Source of the DNA: Mycolicibacterium chitae
Lineage (GTDB): Bacteria > Actinomycetota > Actinomycetes > Mycobacteriales > Mycobacteriaceae
Length of the DNA stretch: 64,000 nt
Assembly: GCF_900637205.1 (NCBI RefSeq)
Contig: NZ_LR134355.1
Coordinates: 248,001-312,000, forward strand
Direction of reading: 5' to 3'
Shown: one piece after another, positions 37,373 to 48,333 of the stretch
Numbering within the stretch: position 1 is the stretch's first letter
How the letters are laid out: each line of letters starts with the position of its first letter
The notes under the pieces: generated by a model
Seen by the model: only the letters and a program-made list of their open reading frames with translations
Databases searched by the model: none
What the model was told of the DNA's origin: nothing
Translations under genes and position numbers: made by a program

Positions 37373-38646
37373 GCATTCACCGCCAACTCGCCGCCGGGCT
37401 CGGCCGGGCCCGGGACCGCACGCTGAGCCTGGTGAACTTCGACGACGACGAACTGCGCCGCCAGTACCACCCGTTGATGAGCCCGCTGGTGTGGGACCTC
37501 GCGCACATCGGTCAGCAGGAGGAACTGTGGCTGCTGCGCGGCGGCAACACCGACACCCCGGGTCTGCTGGATCCGAGCGTCGAGGGCCTCTACGACGCCT
37601 TCGTGCATTCCCGAGCCAGCCGGGCCGAGCTGCCGCTGCTGACCCCCGCCCAGGCGCACGGGTACCTGAAGACCGTGCGGGACAAGGTGTTCGACGTCCT
37701 GGACCGACTGCCCGACGGGGAACCGGGCTTCGAGTATGCCCTGGTGATCAGCCACGAGAACCAGCACGACGAGACCATGCTGCAGGCGCTGAACCTGCGC
37801 GCCGGGGCGCCCATCCTCGGGCGCGGCGCCGCACTGCCGCCCGGGCGGCCCGGGGTCGCGGGCACGTCGGTGGAGATCCCCGGCGGCCCCTTCGTGCTCG
37901 GCGTCGACGCCGCGACCGAACCGCACTCGCTCGACAACGAACGGCCCGCCCACGTCGTCGAGGTGCCCGGCTTCCGCATCGGGCGGGTCCCGGTGACCAA
38001 CGCCGAATGGCGGGAGTTCGTCGACGACGGCGGCTACCGGGAACCCCGGTGGTGGTCGGCGCGCGGCTGGGCGCACCGCACCGAGGCCGGCCTGAGCGCG
38101 CCACAGTTCTGGAACGAAACCGAGGGCACCCGAACACGATTCGGCCACGTCGAACCGCTGCCCGACGACGAACCCGTGCAGCACGTGACCTACTTCGAGG
38201 CGCAGGCCTACGCCGCGTGGGCCGGCGCGCGCCTGCCCACCGAGGTGGAATGGGAGAAGGCCTGCGCGTGGGACCCGCGCACCGAGACCCGGCGGCGCTA
38301 CCCGTGGGGCGCGGCGGCCCCCGATGCCACGCGGGCCAACCTCGGCGGCGAGGCCCTGCGGCCCGCGCCGGTCGGGGCGTATCCGGACGGGGCGTCGGCC
38401 TACGGCGTCGAGCAGTTGCTGGGCGACGTGTGGGAGTGGACCAGTTCCCCGCTGCGGCCGTGGCCGGGTTTCACCCCGATGATCTACGAGCGGTACAGCC
38501 AACCGTTCTTCGACGGCGACTACCGCGTGCTGCGCGGCGGGTCGTGGGCGGTGTCCGCCGACATCCTGCGGCCGAGCTTCCGCAACTGGGACCACCCGAT
38601 CCGGCGGCAGATCTTCGCCGGCGTGCGCCTGGCCTGGGACCTCTGA
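37369..38646 (+). CDS. egtB: Hercynylcysteine sulfoxide synthase EgtB
   Basis: A 425-residue non-heme iron enzyme that joins gamma-glutamylcysteine to hercynine with oxygen. The iron ligands are His46 ([10 protein letters not shown]), His129 and His133 ([11 protein letters not shown]) in the DinB-like N-terminal domain. The C-terminal FGE-sulfatase domain runs from about 165 ([12 protein letters not shown]) with [24 protein letters not shown] and RVLRGGSWA. The start is GTG at 37369, overlapping egtA by 4 bp. It ends within the egtC start. Confidence 0.97.
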   Translation: MSIHRQLAAGLGRARDRTLSLVNFDDDELRRQYHPLMSPLVWDLAHIGQQEELWLLRGGNTDTPGLLDPSVEGLYDAFVHSRASRAELPLLTPAQAHGYLKTVRDKVFDVLDRLPDGEPGFEYALVISHENQHDETMLQALNLRAGAPILGRGAALPPGRPGVAGTSVEIPGGPFVLGVDAATEPHSLDNERPAHVVEVPGFRIGRVPVTNAEWREFVDDGGYREPRWWSARGWAHRTEAGLSAPQFWNETEGTRTRFGHVEPLPDDEPVQHVTYFEAQAYAAWAGARLPTEVEWEKACAWDPRTETRRRYPWGAAAPDATRANLGGEALRPAPVGAYPDGASAYGVEQLLGDVWEWTSSPLRPWPGFTPMIYERYSQPFFDGDYRVLRGGSWAVSADILRPSFRNWDHPIRRQIFAGVRLAWDL

Positions 38647-39347
38647 TGTGCCGGCATCTGGGCTGGCTGGGGGCGCCGGTGTCGGTGCACTCGCTGGTGC
38701 TGGCACCGCCGAACGGCCTGCTGACGCAGTCGTATGCGCCGCGTCGGCAGAAGCACGGGCTGATGAACGCCGACGGCTGGGGCGTCGGCTTCTTCTCCCC
38801 GGACCTGCCTGACGGCGCACCGGCCCGCTGGCGCAGCGCCGCCCCGCTGTGGGGCGACGCCTCGTTCGCGTCGGTGGCGCCGGTGTTGTCGAGCCGCTGC
38901 GTGGTGGCCGCCGTGCGCTCGGCGACCATCGGCATGCCCATCGAGGCCTCGGCCAGCGCCCCGTTCACCGACGGGCGGTGGTTGTTGTCGCACAACGGGA
39001 TCGTCGACCGGGCGGTGCTGCCGGCACCGGCCGCGGCCGAGTCGGTGGTCGACAGCGCGGTGCTGGCCGCGCACATCTTCGACCGCGGCCTGGACAACCT
39101 CGCCGAGACCATCGCCCGGGTCGGCGCCGACGACCCGACCGCGCGGCTGAACATCCTGGCCGCCAACGGCTCTCGGCTGCTGGCCACCACCTGGGGCGAC
39201 ACCCTGTCGATGCGGCGCCGCCCCGACGGTGTGGTGCTGGCCAGCGAACCCTACGACGACCATCCCGACTGGGTTGACGTCCCCGACCGCCACCTCGTCG
39301 AGATCCACGATGGACAGGTGACCTTGACCGCTCTGAAGGGATCATGA
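38646..39347 (+). CDS. egtC: Gamma-glutamyl hercynylcysteine sulfoxide hydrolase EgtC
   Basis: A 233-residue Ntn-type amidohydrolase. The N-terminal Cys2 (MCRHLGWLG) becomes the nucleophile. [13 protein letters not shown] and [12 protein letters not shown] are class II glutaminase segments. It removes glutamate from the EgtB product. The ATG at 38646 shares a base with the egtB stop (TGATG), giving tight coupling. Confidence 0.96.
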   Translation: MCRHLGWLGAPVSVHSLVLAPPNGLLTQSYAPRRQKHGLMNADGWGVGFFSPDLPDGAPARWRSAAPLWGDASFASVAPVLSSRCVVAAVRSATIGMPIEASASAPFTDGRWLLSHNGIVDRAVLPAPAAAESVVDSAVLAAHIFDRGLDNLAETIARVGADDPTARLNILAANGSRLLATTWGDTLSMRRRPDGVVLASEPYDDHPDWVDVPDRHLVEIHDGQVTLTALKGS

Positions 39348-40309
39348 CGGTGCTGCTCACCAACCATCTGCCCGCCGACCACGCCGCGCGCGAACTGCGC
39401 AACGACGTTCGCGACGGCCTGACCCGAACACCAAAATCGTTGCCGCCCAAGTGGTTCTACGATGCCACCGGCAGCGACCTGTTCGACCAGATCACCCGGC
39501 TGCCCGAGTACTACCCGACCCGCAGCGAGGCCGCGATCCTCGCCGAGCGGGCCGACGAGATCGCCGCCGCCACCGGCGCGGACACCCTGGTGGAGCTCGG
39601 CAGCGGCACCTCGGAGAAGACCCGGATGCTGCTCGACGCGCTGCGGAACGCCGGGACGCTGCGCCGCTTCGTGCCGTTCGATGTCGACGCCACCATCCTG
39701 GCGCAGGCCGGCGAGGCGCTGCAGCAGCAGTACCCGGGCGTCGAGATCAACGCGGTGTGCGGCGACTTCGAACGCCACCTCGACGAGATCCCCGGCGGCG
39801 GAACAAGATTGGTCGCCTTCCTGGGATCCACCATCGGTAACCTCACCCCGGGCCCGCGCGCGGCGTTTTTGGCGGCGGTGGCCGAGACGCTGCGGCCCGG
39901 CGAGATGCTGCTGCTGGGCACGGATCTGGTCAAGGAGATCCCGCGGTTGCTGCGCGCCTACGACGACGGCGCCGGGGTGACCGCCGCGTTCAACCGCAAC
40001 GTGCTGGCCGTGATCAACCGCGAACTGCACGCCGACTTCGACCTCGAGGCCTTTGCGCACGTGGCGTGCTGGAACCCCGACGCCCAGCGAATCGAGATGT
40101 GGCTGCGGGCCCGCGGGGCGCAGCGAGTCAGGATCGCCGACCTGGATCTGGTGGTGGACTTCGCCGACGGCGAGCAACTGCTGACCGAGGTGTCCTGCAA
40201 GTTCACCCCCGACGGGATCGCCGCCGAACTGGCCGCCGCGGGCCTGACCCGCACGCACTGGTGGACCGATCCGGCCGGCGACTTCGGGCTGTCGCTGGCC
40301 GTCAAGTGA
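39344..40309 (+). CDS. egtD: Histidine N-alpha-methyltransferase EgtD
   Basis: A 321-residue SAM enzyme trimethylating histidine to hercynine. Signature segments are [50 protein letters not shown] and [12 protein letters not shown]. The start is ATG at 39344 with a 4-bp overlap with egtC, and its stop overlaps egtE by 4 bp. Confidence 0.97.
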   Translation: MTVLLTNHLPADHAARELRNDVRDGLTRTPKSLPPKWFYDATGSDLFDQITRLPEYYPTRSEAAILAERADEIAAATGADTLVELGSGTSEKTRMLLDALRNAGTLRRFVPFDVDATILAQAGEALQQQYPGVEINAVCGDFERHLDEIPGGGTRLVAFLGSTIGNLTPGPRAAFLAAVAETLRPGEMLLLGTDLVKEIPRLLRAYDDGAGVTAAFNRNVLAVINRELHADFDLEAFAHVACWNPDAQRIEMWLRARGAQRVRIADLDLVVDFADGEQLLTEVSCKFTPDGIAAELAAAGLTRTHWWTDPAGDFGLSLAVK

Positions 40310-41466
40310 TCGACCAAGTGATCGACGGGGACCTGGGTCGGCTCTGGCGCGCGGCCCGAGCACCGATGGCCGGGGTGCACCTGGACTCGGCCGCCTGCTC
40401 CCGGCAATCGCACGCCGCGATCGAGGCCGCCGCCCAGCACGCCCGCCACGAGGCCGAGGTCGGCGGATACGTGGCCGCCGAGGCCGCCGTCCCGGCCCTG
40501 GACGCCGGGCGGGCGGCCATCGCCGCGCTCACCGGCATGACCCCGGCCGACGTGGTGTTCACCACCGGGTCGGGCCACGCGCTGGATCTGCTGCTCGGCG
40601 CCTGGCCGGGCCCGCGGACGGTGGCGTGCTTGCCCGGTGAGTTCGCGCCGAACCTGGCCCTGATGGCCGCCCACGGCTTCGCGGTGCGCGCGCTGCCGGT
40701 CGACGCCGACGGCCGGTTGCGGGTGGCCGACCTCGCGGCCGACCTGCGCGCCGACCCGCCCGGGCTGGTGCACGTCGACGGTGTGGCCAGCCACCGCGGC
40801 CTCGCGCAACCCATCGCCGAGGCCGCCCGGGTCTGCGCCGCCCTCGAGATCCCGCTGGTCCTCGATGCCGCCCAAGCGATGGTCCAACTCGACTGCGCGG
40901 TCGGGGCCGCCGCGGTGTACTCGTCGTCGCGCAAGTGGTCGGCCGGCCCGCGCGGCGTCGGCTTCCTGGCGGTGGCCCCCGAACTGGCGCGGCATCTGGT
41001 GCGGCGGGTGCCGCCGCCGGACTGGGCGGTCGGTGGCACCGCGCTGCAGTCCTTCGAGCACGGCGAGACCAATCTGGCTGCCCGGCTGGGCTTTTCGGTG
41101 GCGCTCGGGGAGATCCTGGCCGCGGGCCCGACGGCGCTGCGCCGACGGTTGGCCGCGGTGGGGGCCGCGACCCGCACCGCGCTCGACGGGGTCGCCGGGT
41201 GGCGGGTGGTGGAACCCGTCGCCGAGCCCACGGCCATCACCACACTGATCCCGCCGGCCGGCGTCGACCCGGTGGCCGTGCGCGCCGCGCTGATCGCCGA
41301 GCACGGGATCGTCACCACCGTCGCCGAGGTGGCCCGCGCCCCGTTCGAACTGACCGGGCCGGTGCTGCGACTGTCCCCGCACGTCGACGTCACCGACGAG
41401 GACCTCGACCGGGTGGCCGCCGCACTGAACGCGCCCGCGCTGAATACACCAACGCCGCGAAGTTAG
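40306..41466 (+). CDS. egtE: Hercynylcysteine sulfoxide beta-lyase EgtE
   Basis: A 386-residue class V aminotransferase-fold PLP enzyme. Asp187 (LVLDAAQAM) contacts the PLP nitrogen, and Lys210 in [14 protein letters not shown] is the Schiff-base lysine. It releases ergothioneine from hercynylcysteine sulfoxide. The GTG at 40306 overlaps the egtD stop by 4 bp; a second GTG lies four codons later. It is the last gene of the operon. Confidence 0.94.
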   Translation: MIDQVIDGDLGRLWRAARAPMAGVHLDSAACSRQSHAAIEAAAQHARHEAEVGGYVAAEAAVPALDAGRAAIAALTGMTPADVVFTTGSGHALDLLLGAWPGPRTVACLPGEFAPNLALMAAHGFAVRALPVDADGRLRVADLAADLRADPPGLVHVDGVASHRGLAQPIAEAARVCAALEIPLVLDAAQAMVQLDCAVGAAAVYSSSRKWSAGPRGVGFLAVAPELARHLVRRVPPPDWAVGGTALQSFEHGETNLAARLGFSVALGEILAAGPTALRRRLAAVGAATRTALDGVAGWRVVEPVAEPTAITTLIPPAGVDPVAVRAALIAEHGIVTTVAEVARAPFELTGPVLRLSPHVDVTDEDLDRVAAALNAPALNTPTPRS

Positions 41467-41546
41467 GGACTTCCGGCCCTGCCACCCGCTCGGCCACCGT
41501 CGGATACTGGTACCGGACGTCACACATAACTCGGAGGTGGTCGGCG

Positions 41547-42932
41547 ATGGACAAGTTGACGACCCTGGATGCGGGTTTCCTCGAGGCGGAGGACTCCGAC
41601 CCGCACGTCAGCCTCGCGATCGGCGGCCTGGCCATCCTCGAGGGGCCGATGCCCGACCCCGCCGCGCAACTCGAGACGCTGGGCCGCCGCATCCGGGCCT
41701 GCCCGCGGTTCATGCAGCGGCTGCGTCGTCGGCCGTTTGACCTGGGGGCACCCGAATGGGAGGACGATCCGCACTTCGACCTGGCCAACCACGTGCGGCG
41801 GGTCGCCGTGCCGAGTCCCGGCCGCGACCGCGAACTCTACGACCTGGTCGCCGAGGTGATGTCCTGGCGGCTCAACCGCAGCGGCCCGCTGTGGGAGATC
41901 TGGGTCATCGAGGGGCTGCGCGAGGGCCGGTGGGCCATGTTGATGAAGGTCCACCACTGCATCGCCGACGGGATCGCCACCGTCCACATGCTCGCCGGAC
42001 TGTCCGACGACGGCATCCGCGACAGCTTCGCCGACCAGATCCGTGCGGCCGCCCAACCCCGCCCGACCGGGCTGCGCAGCCCCGCCGACCTGAATCCGCT
42101 GGCCTGGCTCAGCGGGCTGTGGGGCGTGTCCGGGGCCGCCGTGCGCGCGGTGCGCGGCGCGGGTGAGATCGCCACCGGCCTGCTGCGCCCGAGCCCGTCG
42201 TCGCTGAACGGGCCGCTGTCGGGGCTGCGCCGCTACCACGCGGCCCGGGTGGCCCTCGACGACGTGCGGCAGGTGTGCCAGTCCTTCGACGTCACCATCA
42301 ACGACGTCGCGCTGGCGGCGCTGACCGAGAGTTACCGCGCGCTGCTGCTGCGCCGGGGCGAGCAGCCGCTACCCGATTCGCTGCGCACCCTGGTGCCGGT
42401 GTCGCTGCGGACGGCCGATGCCCTCGATCAACCCGACAACCGGGTGTCGCTGATGCTGCCGTACCTGCCCGTCGACGAGGCCAACCCGGTCGAGCGGCTG
42501 CGCAAGGTGCACGCGCGGCTGGCCCGCACCAAGCGCACCGGGCAGCGGCAGGCCGGCGGCGCCATCACCGCGGTGACCGACCGCATCCCGTTCCCGCTGA
42601 CGGCGTGGACGGTGCGGCTGCTGACCCGGCTGCCGCAGCGCGGCATCGTCTCGGTGGCCACCAACGTGCCCGGGCCCCGCGAACCACTGCGGATCATGGG
42701 CCGCAAGGTGATTCGGGTGCTGCCCGTGCCGCCGATCGCCATGCAGCTGCGCACCGGCGTCGCCATGCTCAGCTACGCCGAGCACCTGCACTTCGGCATC
42801 CTCGCCGACTTCGACGCCGTGCCCGAACTCGACGAGTTCGCCCGTGGCGTGGAGGACGCGGTGGCCCGGCTGGTGGCCAGCAGCAAACGGCCGCGGGCCA
42901 CCCGCCATCTGTCGTTGGTGGTCAGCAACTAG
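41547..42932 (+). CDS. Wax ester synthase/diacylglycerol acyltransferase (WS/DGAT)
   Basis: A 461-residue acyltransferase. The catalytic HHxxxDG motif is in KVHHCIADGIATVHMLA. LTTLDAGFLEAED is the usual N-terminus, TINDVALAALTESYR and VATNVPGPREPLRIMGRKV are further family motifs. It joins acyl-CoA to diacylglycerol or a fatty alcohol for storage lipid. The start is ATG at 41547 behind GGAGG. It is 80 bp after egtE and its stop overlaps that of the convergent methyltransferase gene. Confidence 0.93.
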   Translation: MDKLTTLDAGFLEAEDSDPHVSLAIGGLAILEGPMPDPAAQLETLGRRIRACPRFMQRLRRRPFDLGAPEWEDDPHFDLANHVRRVAVPSPGRDRELYDLVAEVMSWRLNRSGPLWEIWVIEGLREGRWAMLMKVHHCIADGIATVHMLAGLSDDGIRDSFADQIRAAAQPRPTGLRSPADLNPLAWLSGLWGVSGAAVRAVRGAGEIATGLLRPSPSSLNGPLSGLRRYHAARVALDDVRQVCQSFDVTINDVALAALTESYRALLLRRGEQPLPDSLRTLVPVSLRTADALDQPDNRVSLMLPYLPVDEANPVERLRKVHARLARTKRTGQRQAGGAITAVTDRIPFPLTAWTVRLLTRLPQRGIVSVATNVPGPREPLRIMGRKVIRVLPVPPIAMQLRTGVAMLSYAEHLHFGILADFDAVPELDEFARGVEDAVARLVASSKRPRATRHLSLVVSN

Positions 42933-43609
42933 GCGGGCTTGTGCGCGCTGAGCAGGAACGCCGGCATCTTGATCCGGCCCTGCTCGTCGCGGGGGAACGG
43001 CGGCACCGGAATCCCCGGCATCTCAGGCATATTGGCGTGGATGGCGGCGGGGCGGATCTCGTCGATCGTCCAGTGCTTGCCGACGGCTTCGCGCAGTTCG
43101 GCCTCGTCGACCTCGTTGGGCTTGGTCTCCAGCTCCGCCGGGAACGCGCCCTTGGCGAACACCAGGATGTAGAACCGCGCCCCGGGTGCGGCGGCGCGCA
43201 GCGCCGAGCGCAGGTAGCCGTCGCGGCCCTCGAGGGGCAGTGAGTGGAACAGCGTGCTGTCGACGATGGTGTCGAACTTCTCGTCGAACCCGGTGAACGT
43301 GGTGATGTCGTCCTGGACGAACGTCGCGGTGCTCAGCCCGCGCTCCTCGGCGGCCTTGCGGGCCGCGGCCACCGCCGTCGGCGTCAACTCGATACCGACC
43401 ACGGTCATCCCGCGCTCGGCCAGTGCCAGTGACAACTCGGCGTAGCCGCAGCCGGCGTCGAGCACCGTGCCGGTGATCTTGCCCTGCTCGATCAGCGCCG
43501 CGAGTTCGGGTTGCGGTTCCCCGATGTTCCACGGCGGCGGCCCCGGAATATCGCCCTCTTCGCGGTAGACGCTGTCCCAGTCCATACCTTCAACGGTCAT
43601 GGCATCCAC
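42929..43609 (-). CDS. Class I SAM-dependent methyltransferase (Rv3699-like)
   Basis: A 226-residue protein. Motif I is [20 protein letters not shown], followed by [20 protein letters not shown] and [20 protein letters not shown]. The start is ATG at 43609, 1 bp after the stop of the GCS-like gene at 43611, so the two are one operon. The substrate is unknown. The pairing with a carboxylate-amine ligase suggests methylation of a small peptide or amino acid derivative (inference). Confidence 0.88.
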   Translation of the reverse strand: MDAMTVEGMDWDSVYREEGDIPGPPPWNIGEPQPELAALIEQGKITGTVLDAGCGYAELSLALAERGMTVVGIELTPTAVAAARKAAEERGLSTATFVQDDITTFTGFDEKFDTIVDSTLFHSLPLEGRDGYLRSALRAAAPGARFYILVFAKGAFPAELETKPNEVDEAELREAVGKHWTIDEIRPAAIHANMPEMPGIPVPPFPRDEQGRIKMPAFLLSAHKPA

Positions 43610-43610
43610 G

Positions 43611-45095
43611 CTACGCGCGCGCCGGACCGTCCCAGGTGTGCACGGGTTCGTTGCTGTGCATGCGCTCGCAGTACAGCCGCAGCATCTCGGCCAGCGCCTG
43701 CGGGCGGGTCAGGCCACGCTCCTGCAGCGCCCCGACGGTGGCCACCTGCCAGCCGGCGCCGGTGCGACCCGTCTTGGCGCGGCCCTCGATGACCCCCAGG
43801 TAGCGGTCGCGCACCTCGGCGGCCACCCCGCGGCGGCGCAGCCCCTCGTGGGCCATCGGCAGCAGCGCGCGCAGCACCAACTCGTCGGCGGTCACCGAGC
43901 CCAGCCCCGGCCAGTACAGCCGCGCGTCCATGCCGTGGCGCGCCGCGGTGTGGAAATTCTCCTCTGCCGCAGCGAAACTCATTTTCGTCCAGATCGGCCG
44001 GTCCTCTTCCGACAGGGTGCGCAGCACGCCGTAGTAGAAGGCGGAGTTGGCCATCATGTCGATCACCGTCGGCCCGGCGGGCAGCACCCGGTTCTCCACC
44101 CGCAGGTGCGGGCGGCCGTTGACAACGTCGTACACCGGCCGGTTCCACCGGTACACCGTGCCGTTGTGCAGGCGCAGCTCCGGCAGCGTCGGCGTGCGTC
44201 CGGCGGCCAGTTCGGCCACCGGATCCTCGTCGGAGATCTCCGGCAGCAGCGACGGGAAGTAGCGCACGTTTTCCTCGAACAGGTCGAAGATCGAGGTGAT
44301 CCAGCGCTCGCCGAACCACACCCGCGGGCGCACCCCCTGGGCCTTGAGCTCGTCGGGGCGGGTGTCGGTGGACTGCGCGAACAGCTCGATGCGGGTCTCG
44401 GCCCACAGCTGATGACCGAAGAAGTACGGGGAGTTCGCGCCGACGGCCAGCTGCGGGCCCGCCAACACCTGCGCGGCGTTCCAGTTGTCGGCGAACCCCG
44501 ACGGCGAAACCTGCAGGTGCAGTTGCATGCTCGTGCACGCCGACTCCGGGGCGATGGTCTCGGCGTACATCGACAGCCGCTCGGGGCCGTCGATGTCGAT
44601 CAGGATGTCCTCGCCGCGCGCGGTGAAGATCGAGTCGTTGAGCACCCGGTAGCGCGCCGAATCGCTCATCCAGTTGTGGTCGAGGTGCTCGGGCATGAGC
44701 GTGGGCAGGATGCCGATCATCACGATGTGGGTGCCGCCGCGGGTCGCCTTCTCCTCCGCGGCGTTGAGGCTGGTGCGCACCTCGTTCTCGAGTTCCAGGG
44801 CGGACTGACCGGGCAGCGGCCGCGGCGGAACGTTGAATTCGATGTTGTAGGCGCCCAATTCGGTCTGATAGGCCGGGTCGGCGATGGAGGCCAGCACATC
44901 GGTGTTGGTCATGGCGGGCTGATAGCCGTCGTCGACCAGGTTGCACTCGATCTCCATGCCGGTCAGCGGCCGGTCGAACTCGAAACTCGATTGCGCCAGC
45001 ATGGTTTCGAAGACGTCCAGGCACAGCTGCACCTTGCGCCGGTACTCCTGGCGGTGCGCCCGGGTGTAGTTCGCGCCCTTGACCTGTTCGCCCAC
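43611..45095 (-). CDS. Glutamate-cysteine ligase-like (GCS2) enzyme (Rv3698-like)
   Basis: A 494-residue protein of the carboxylate-amine ligase superfamily. Segments [69 protein letters not shown] and [20 protein letters not shown] give the metal-binding Glu and substrate Arg pattern of GCS2. It is distinct from EgtA, 7 kb away, and its substrates are unknown. The start is ATG at 45095. It is transcribed with the methyltransferase gene that begins 1 bp after its stop. Confidence 0.88.
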   Translation of the reverse strand: MGEQVKGANYTRAHRQEYRRKVQLCLDVFETMLAQSSFEFDRPLTGMEIECNLVDDGYQPAMTNTDVLASIADPAYQTELGAYNIEFNVPPRPLPGQSALELENEVRTSLNAAEEKATRGGTHIVMIGILPTLMPEHLDHNWMSDSARYRVLNDSIFTARGEDILIDIDGPERLSMYAETIAPESACTSMQLHLQVSPSGFADNWNAAQVLAGPQLAVGANSPYFFGHQLWAETRIELFAQSTDTRPDELKAQGVRPRVWFGERWITSIFDLFEENVRYFPSLLPEISDEDPVAELAAGRTPTLPELRLHNGTVYRWNRPVYDVVNGRPHLRVENRVLPAGPTVIDMMANSAFYYGVLRTLSEEDRPIWTKMSFAAAEENFHTAARHGMDARLYWPGLGSVTADELVLRALLPMAHEGLRRRGVAAEVRDRYLGVIEGRAKTGRTGAGWQVATVGALQERGLTRPQALAEMLRLYCERMHSNEPVHTWDGPARA

Positions 45096-45206
45096 GCCTC
45101 GATGTTATGGGCTGCCGCCGCGGTTGGGGGCCGATGTCGTGGTTGCACCCGATTCGGTGGCCGCGGTAGACCATCATGGACCCGGGCACCGACTGCGGTA
45201 GGAGAG

Positions 45207-46727
45207 ATGTTGGCTGACTTTGTTGCGGCGATCGACCAGGGCACCACCAGCACGCGGGCGATGATCTTCGACCATTCGGGCCGGGAGGTGGGCCGCCATC
45301 AGCTCGAACACGAGCAGCTGCTGCCCCGGGCCGGCTGGGTCGAACACAACCCGGTGGAGATCTGGGAGCGCACGGCCTCGGTGCTGGCGACCGCGCTGAA
45401 CAACACCAAGCTGGCCGCCGCCGACCTGGCCGCCCTCGGCATCACCAATCAGCGCGAGACCGCGCTGGTGTGGGACCGGCGCACGGGCCGGCCGCTGTAC
45501 AACGCCATCGTCTGGCAGGACACCCGCACCGACCGGATCGCCGCGGCGCTGGACCGCGACGGCCGCGGCGACGTGATCCGCCGCAAGGCCGGGTTGCCGC
45601 CGGCGACGTACTTTTCCGCGGGCAAGGTGCAGTGGATCCTGGAGAACGTCGACGGTGTGCGGGACGCCGCCGAGCGCGGTGATGCGATCTTCGGCACGCC
45701 CGACACCTGGGTGCTGTGGAACCTCACCGGCGGCCCGCGCGGCGGCGTGCACCTGACCGATGTCACCAACGCCAGCCGCACCATGCTGATGGACCTCGAG
45801 ACGCTGGACTGGGACGACGAGTTGTTGTCGTTCTTCGGCATCCCGCGCCAGATGCTGCCGGGCATTGCCTCGTCGTCGTCACCGGAGCCGTACGGCGTCA
45901 CCCAGGGCGCGGGTCCGCTGGCCGGCGAGATCCCGGTGACCGGCATCCTCGGCGATCAGCAGGCCGCGATGGTCGGGCAGGTGTGCCTGTCGGCAGGCGA
46001 GGCCAAGAACACCTACGGCACCGGTAACTTCCTGCTGCTCAACACCGGCGAGAAGATCGTGCGCTCGGACAACGGGTTGCTGACCACCGTGTGCTACCGC
46101 TTCGCGGACGCGAAACCCGTTTACGCGCTGGAGGGTTCGATCGCGGTCACCGGCTCGGCCATCCAGTGGCTGCGCGACCAGCTCGGCATCATCTCCGGTG
46201 CGGCGCAGAGCGAGGCGCTGGCGCGGCAGGTCGAGGACAACGGCGGGGTGTACTTCGTCCCGGCGTTCTCCGGGCTGTTCGCGCCGTACTGGCGCTCCGA
46301 TGCGCGCGGCGCGATCGTCGGGCTGTCGCGGTTCAACACCAACGCGCATCTGGCCCGCGCCGCGCTGGAGGCGATCTGCTACCAGAGCCGCGATGTGGTC
46401 GACGCGATGGCGGCCGACTCGGGCGTGCATCTCGAGGTGCTCAAGGTCGACGGCGGTATCACCGCCAACGATCTGTGCATGCAGATCCAGGCCGACGTGC
46501 TGGGCGTGGAGGTGGTCAAACCCGTTGTGGCCGAGACGACCGCGCTGGGTGCGGCGTATGCGGCCGGCCTCGGCGTGGGCTTCTGGTCGGATCCCGAGGA
46601 ACTGCGGGCCAACTGGCACGAGGACAAGCGCTGGTCGCCGCGCTGGACCGACGAGCAGCGCGCCACCGGGTACGCCGGCTGGCAGAAAGCCGTGCAACGC
46701 ACCCTGGACTGGGTCGACGTCGAGTGA
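45207..46727 (+). CDS. glpK: Glycerol kinase
   Basis: A 506-residue FGGY kinase that makes glycerol-3-phosphate. Phosphate loop 1 is [12 protein letters not shown] (from Asp10), [14 protein letters not shown] and WQDTRTDRI bind glycerol, and [13 protein letters not shown] and [19 protein letters not shown] are FGGY landmarks. The first start is ATG at 45207 very close to GGAG; the next codon, TTG at 45210, is better spaced and may be the real start. Its stop codon is inside a 24-bp palindrome shared with the convergent MFS gene. Confidence 0.97.
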   Translation: MLADFVAAIDQGTTSTRAMIFDHSGREVGRHQLEHEQLLPRAGWVEHNPVEIWERTASVLATALNNTKLAAADLAALGITNQRETALVWDRRTGRPLYNAIVWQDTRTDRIAAALDRDGRGDVIRRKAGLPPATYFSAGKVQWILENVDGVRDAAERGDAIFGTPDTWVLWNLTGGPRGGVHLTDVTNASRTMLMDLETLDWDDELLSFFGIPRQMLPGIASSSSPEPYGVTQGAGPLAGEIPVTGILGDQQAAMVGQVCLSAGEAKNTYGTGNFLLLNTGEKIVRSDNGLLTTVCYRFADAKPVYALEGSIAVTGSAIQWLRDQLGIISGAAQSEALARQVEDNGGVYFVPAFSGLFAPYWRSDARGAIVGLSRFNTNAHLARAALEAICYQSRDVVDAMAADSGVHLEVLKVDGGITANDLCMQIQADVLGVEVVKPVVAETTALGAAYAAGLGVGFWSDPEELRANWHEDKRWSPRWTDEQRATGYAGWQKAVQRTLDWVDVE

Positions 46728-46776
46728 TTTCGGTGCGCTGGGTTGCGCTCCCCGCAACCCAGCGCACCGAAATCAC
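46724..46776. terminator. 24-bp perfect palindrome shared by two convergent genes
   Basis: Arms 46724-46747 and 46753-46776 are perfectly complementary over 24 bp with a 5-nt loop (CTCCC). Each arm begins GTGA and holds the stop codon of one gene: glpK at 46725-46727 and the MFS gene at 46773-46775. Both transcripts would form the same hairpin at their ends. There is no T-run. Confidence 0.85.
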
Positions 46777-48299
46777 GTGCGGCGGAAGGCGTACGCCACC
46801 GCGACGGCGGCCGTCGCGGTCAGGCCCGCCGCGATCGCCGCGGTGGGCGCGATCCCCGCGTCGAACGCCAACCGGGCCGACTCGAGCAGTTGCTCGCCGA
46901 GTGCCGGGGGTAACTCCTCGGCCACGCTGACGGCGCCGCCGATGCTCTCGCCGGCGGCGTTGGCGTGCTCGGCGGAGAGCTTGGCGGGCACGTCGACGTT
47001 GGTGCGGTAGAACGCCGTGAAGATGGTGCCCAGCGTCGCGGTGCCGACGACGGCGCCCAGCTCGTAGGCGGTCTCCGAAACCGCCGAGGCGGCACCGGCT
47101 TTCGCAGGTGGCACCGAGCTGACGATGGTGTCGTTGGACACCGTCTGCGACACCCCGACGCCCAGCTCGAGCACCACGAACGACGCGATGATCGCGACCA
47201 CGTTCAGGTCGTGGCGGAACAGCAGGATCAGCAGGAAGCCGACCGAGACCAGCACCAGCCCGGCGATGATCAGTGTCTGCGGGGCGAACCAGCGCGCCAG
47301 CCGCACCACCGCCAGGCCGCCGGCCATCGACATCACCGCGCCGGGCAGCGTGATCAGCCCGGCCGTCAGCGGCGAGAGGCCCAGGACCAACTGCAGGTGC
47401 TGGGAGATGAAGAACAGGAAGCCGATCAGGCCGACGATGGACAGGAAGTTGGCCAGGATCGACGAGCTGAACGGGCCGTAGGCGAACAGCTTCATGTCGA
47501 GCATCGGGGTCTGGCTGCGGTTCTGTCGTCGTACGAACAGCACACCGGCGGCGATGCCGAGGGTGAACCCGGCGAGCGCGGCCGCCGACAGCCCGTCGTG
47601 CGCGGCGATCTTGATGGCCCAGACGAACGGCAGCATCGCGACGAACGCCAGCGTCACGCTGATCAGGTCCAGCGGTCCGGGGTTCGGATCGCGGGATTCG
47701 GGCACCACCCGCGGCGCGAAGATCAACAGCGGCAACAGGATCGGGATCGCGACCAGGAACACCGCGCCCCAGTGGAAGTGCTCGAGCAGCGCGCCGCCGA
47801 CGATCGGACCGAGCGCCGAGCCGGCGGCGAAGCAGGACGCCCAGATGGCGATGGCCAACCGGCGCGCGGCGGACTCGGTGAAGATGTTGCGGATCAGCGA
47901 CAGCGTCTGCGGCAGCAGCATGGCGCCGAACACGCCGAGCAGCGCCCGTGCCCCGACCAGGGCCTCCGCGGTGGGTGAGAACGCGGCCACCGCCGAGGCC
48001 ACCGCGAAACCGGTGGCGCCGATCAGCAGCAGCCGGCGCCGACCGATGCGGTCGCCGAGGCTGCCCATCGGCACCAGCAGCGCGGCCAGCACCAGGGAGT
48101 ACACGTCGACGATCCAGAGTTGCGTGGTCGCCGGCGGGCGGAAGTCCTCGGCGATCGCGGGCAGCGCGAAGGCCAGCACGGTGTTGTCGATCGCCACCAA
48201 CAGCACCGGCAGGATCAACACGGCCAGCGCGAACCAGGCGGTGCGCGGGGTGGATTCCGGTGATGCCGCGGAATCGGCGGCATCGAGTCGGGTGGACAT
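46773..48299 (-). CDS. MFS drug/H+ antiporter, DHA2 family (14 helices)
   Basis: A 508-residue transporter. ALAVLILPVLLVAIDNTVLA is helix 1 with motif D1-like residues, GSLGDRIGRRRLLLIGATGF is motif A, and ASCFAAGSALGPIVGGALLE is motif C of drug exporters. The length and helix count fit the 14-TMS EmrB/QacA group. The start is ATG at 48299 with AGGAG seven bases upstream; an in-frame ATG at 48317 has no site. It is 34 bp downstream of a TetR gene that likely controls it. Confidence 0.9.
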   Translation of the reverse strand: MSTRLDAADSAASPESTPRTAWFALAVLILPVLLVAIDNTVLAFALPAIAEDFRPPATTQLWIVDVYSLVLAALLVPMGSLGDRIGRRRLLLIGATGFAVASAVAAFSPTAEALVGARALLGVFGAMLLPQTLSLIRNIFTESAARRLAIAIWASCFAAGSALGPIVGGALLEHFHWGAVFLVAIPILLPLLIFAPRVVPESRDPNPGPLDLISVTLAFVAMLPFVWAIKIAAHDGLSAAALAGFTLGIAAGVLFVRRQNRSQTPMLDMKLFAYGPFSSSILANFLSIVGLIGFLFFISQHLQLVLGLSPLTAGLITLPGAVMSMAGGLAVVRLARWFAPQTLIIAGLVLVSVGFLLILLFRHDLNVVAIIASFVVLELGVGVSQTVSNDTIVSSVPPAKAGAASAVSETAYELGAVVGTATLGTIFTAFYRTNVDVPAKLSAEHANAAGESIGGAVSVAEELPPALGEQLLESARLAFDAGIAPTAAIAAGLTATAAVAVAYAFRRT

Positions 48300-48333
48300 G
48301 AGATGACTCCTGGACAAGCTGGGCCGCGGGGGC

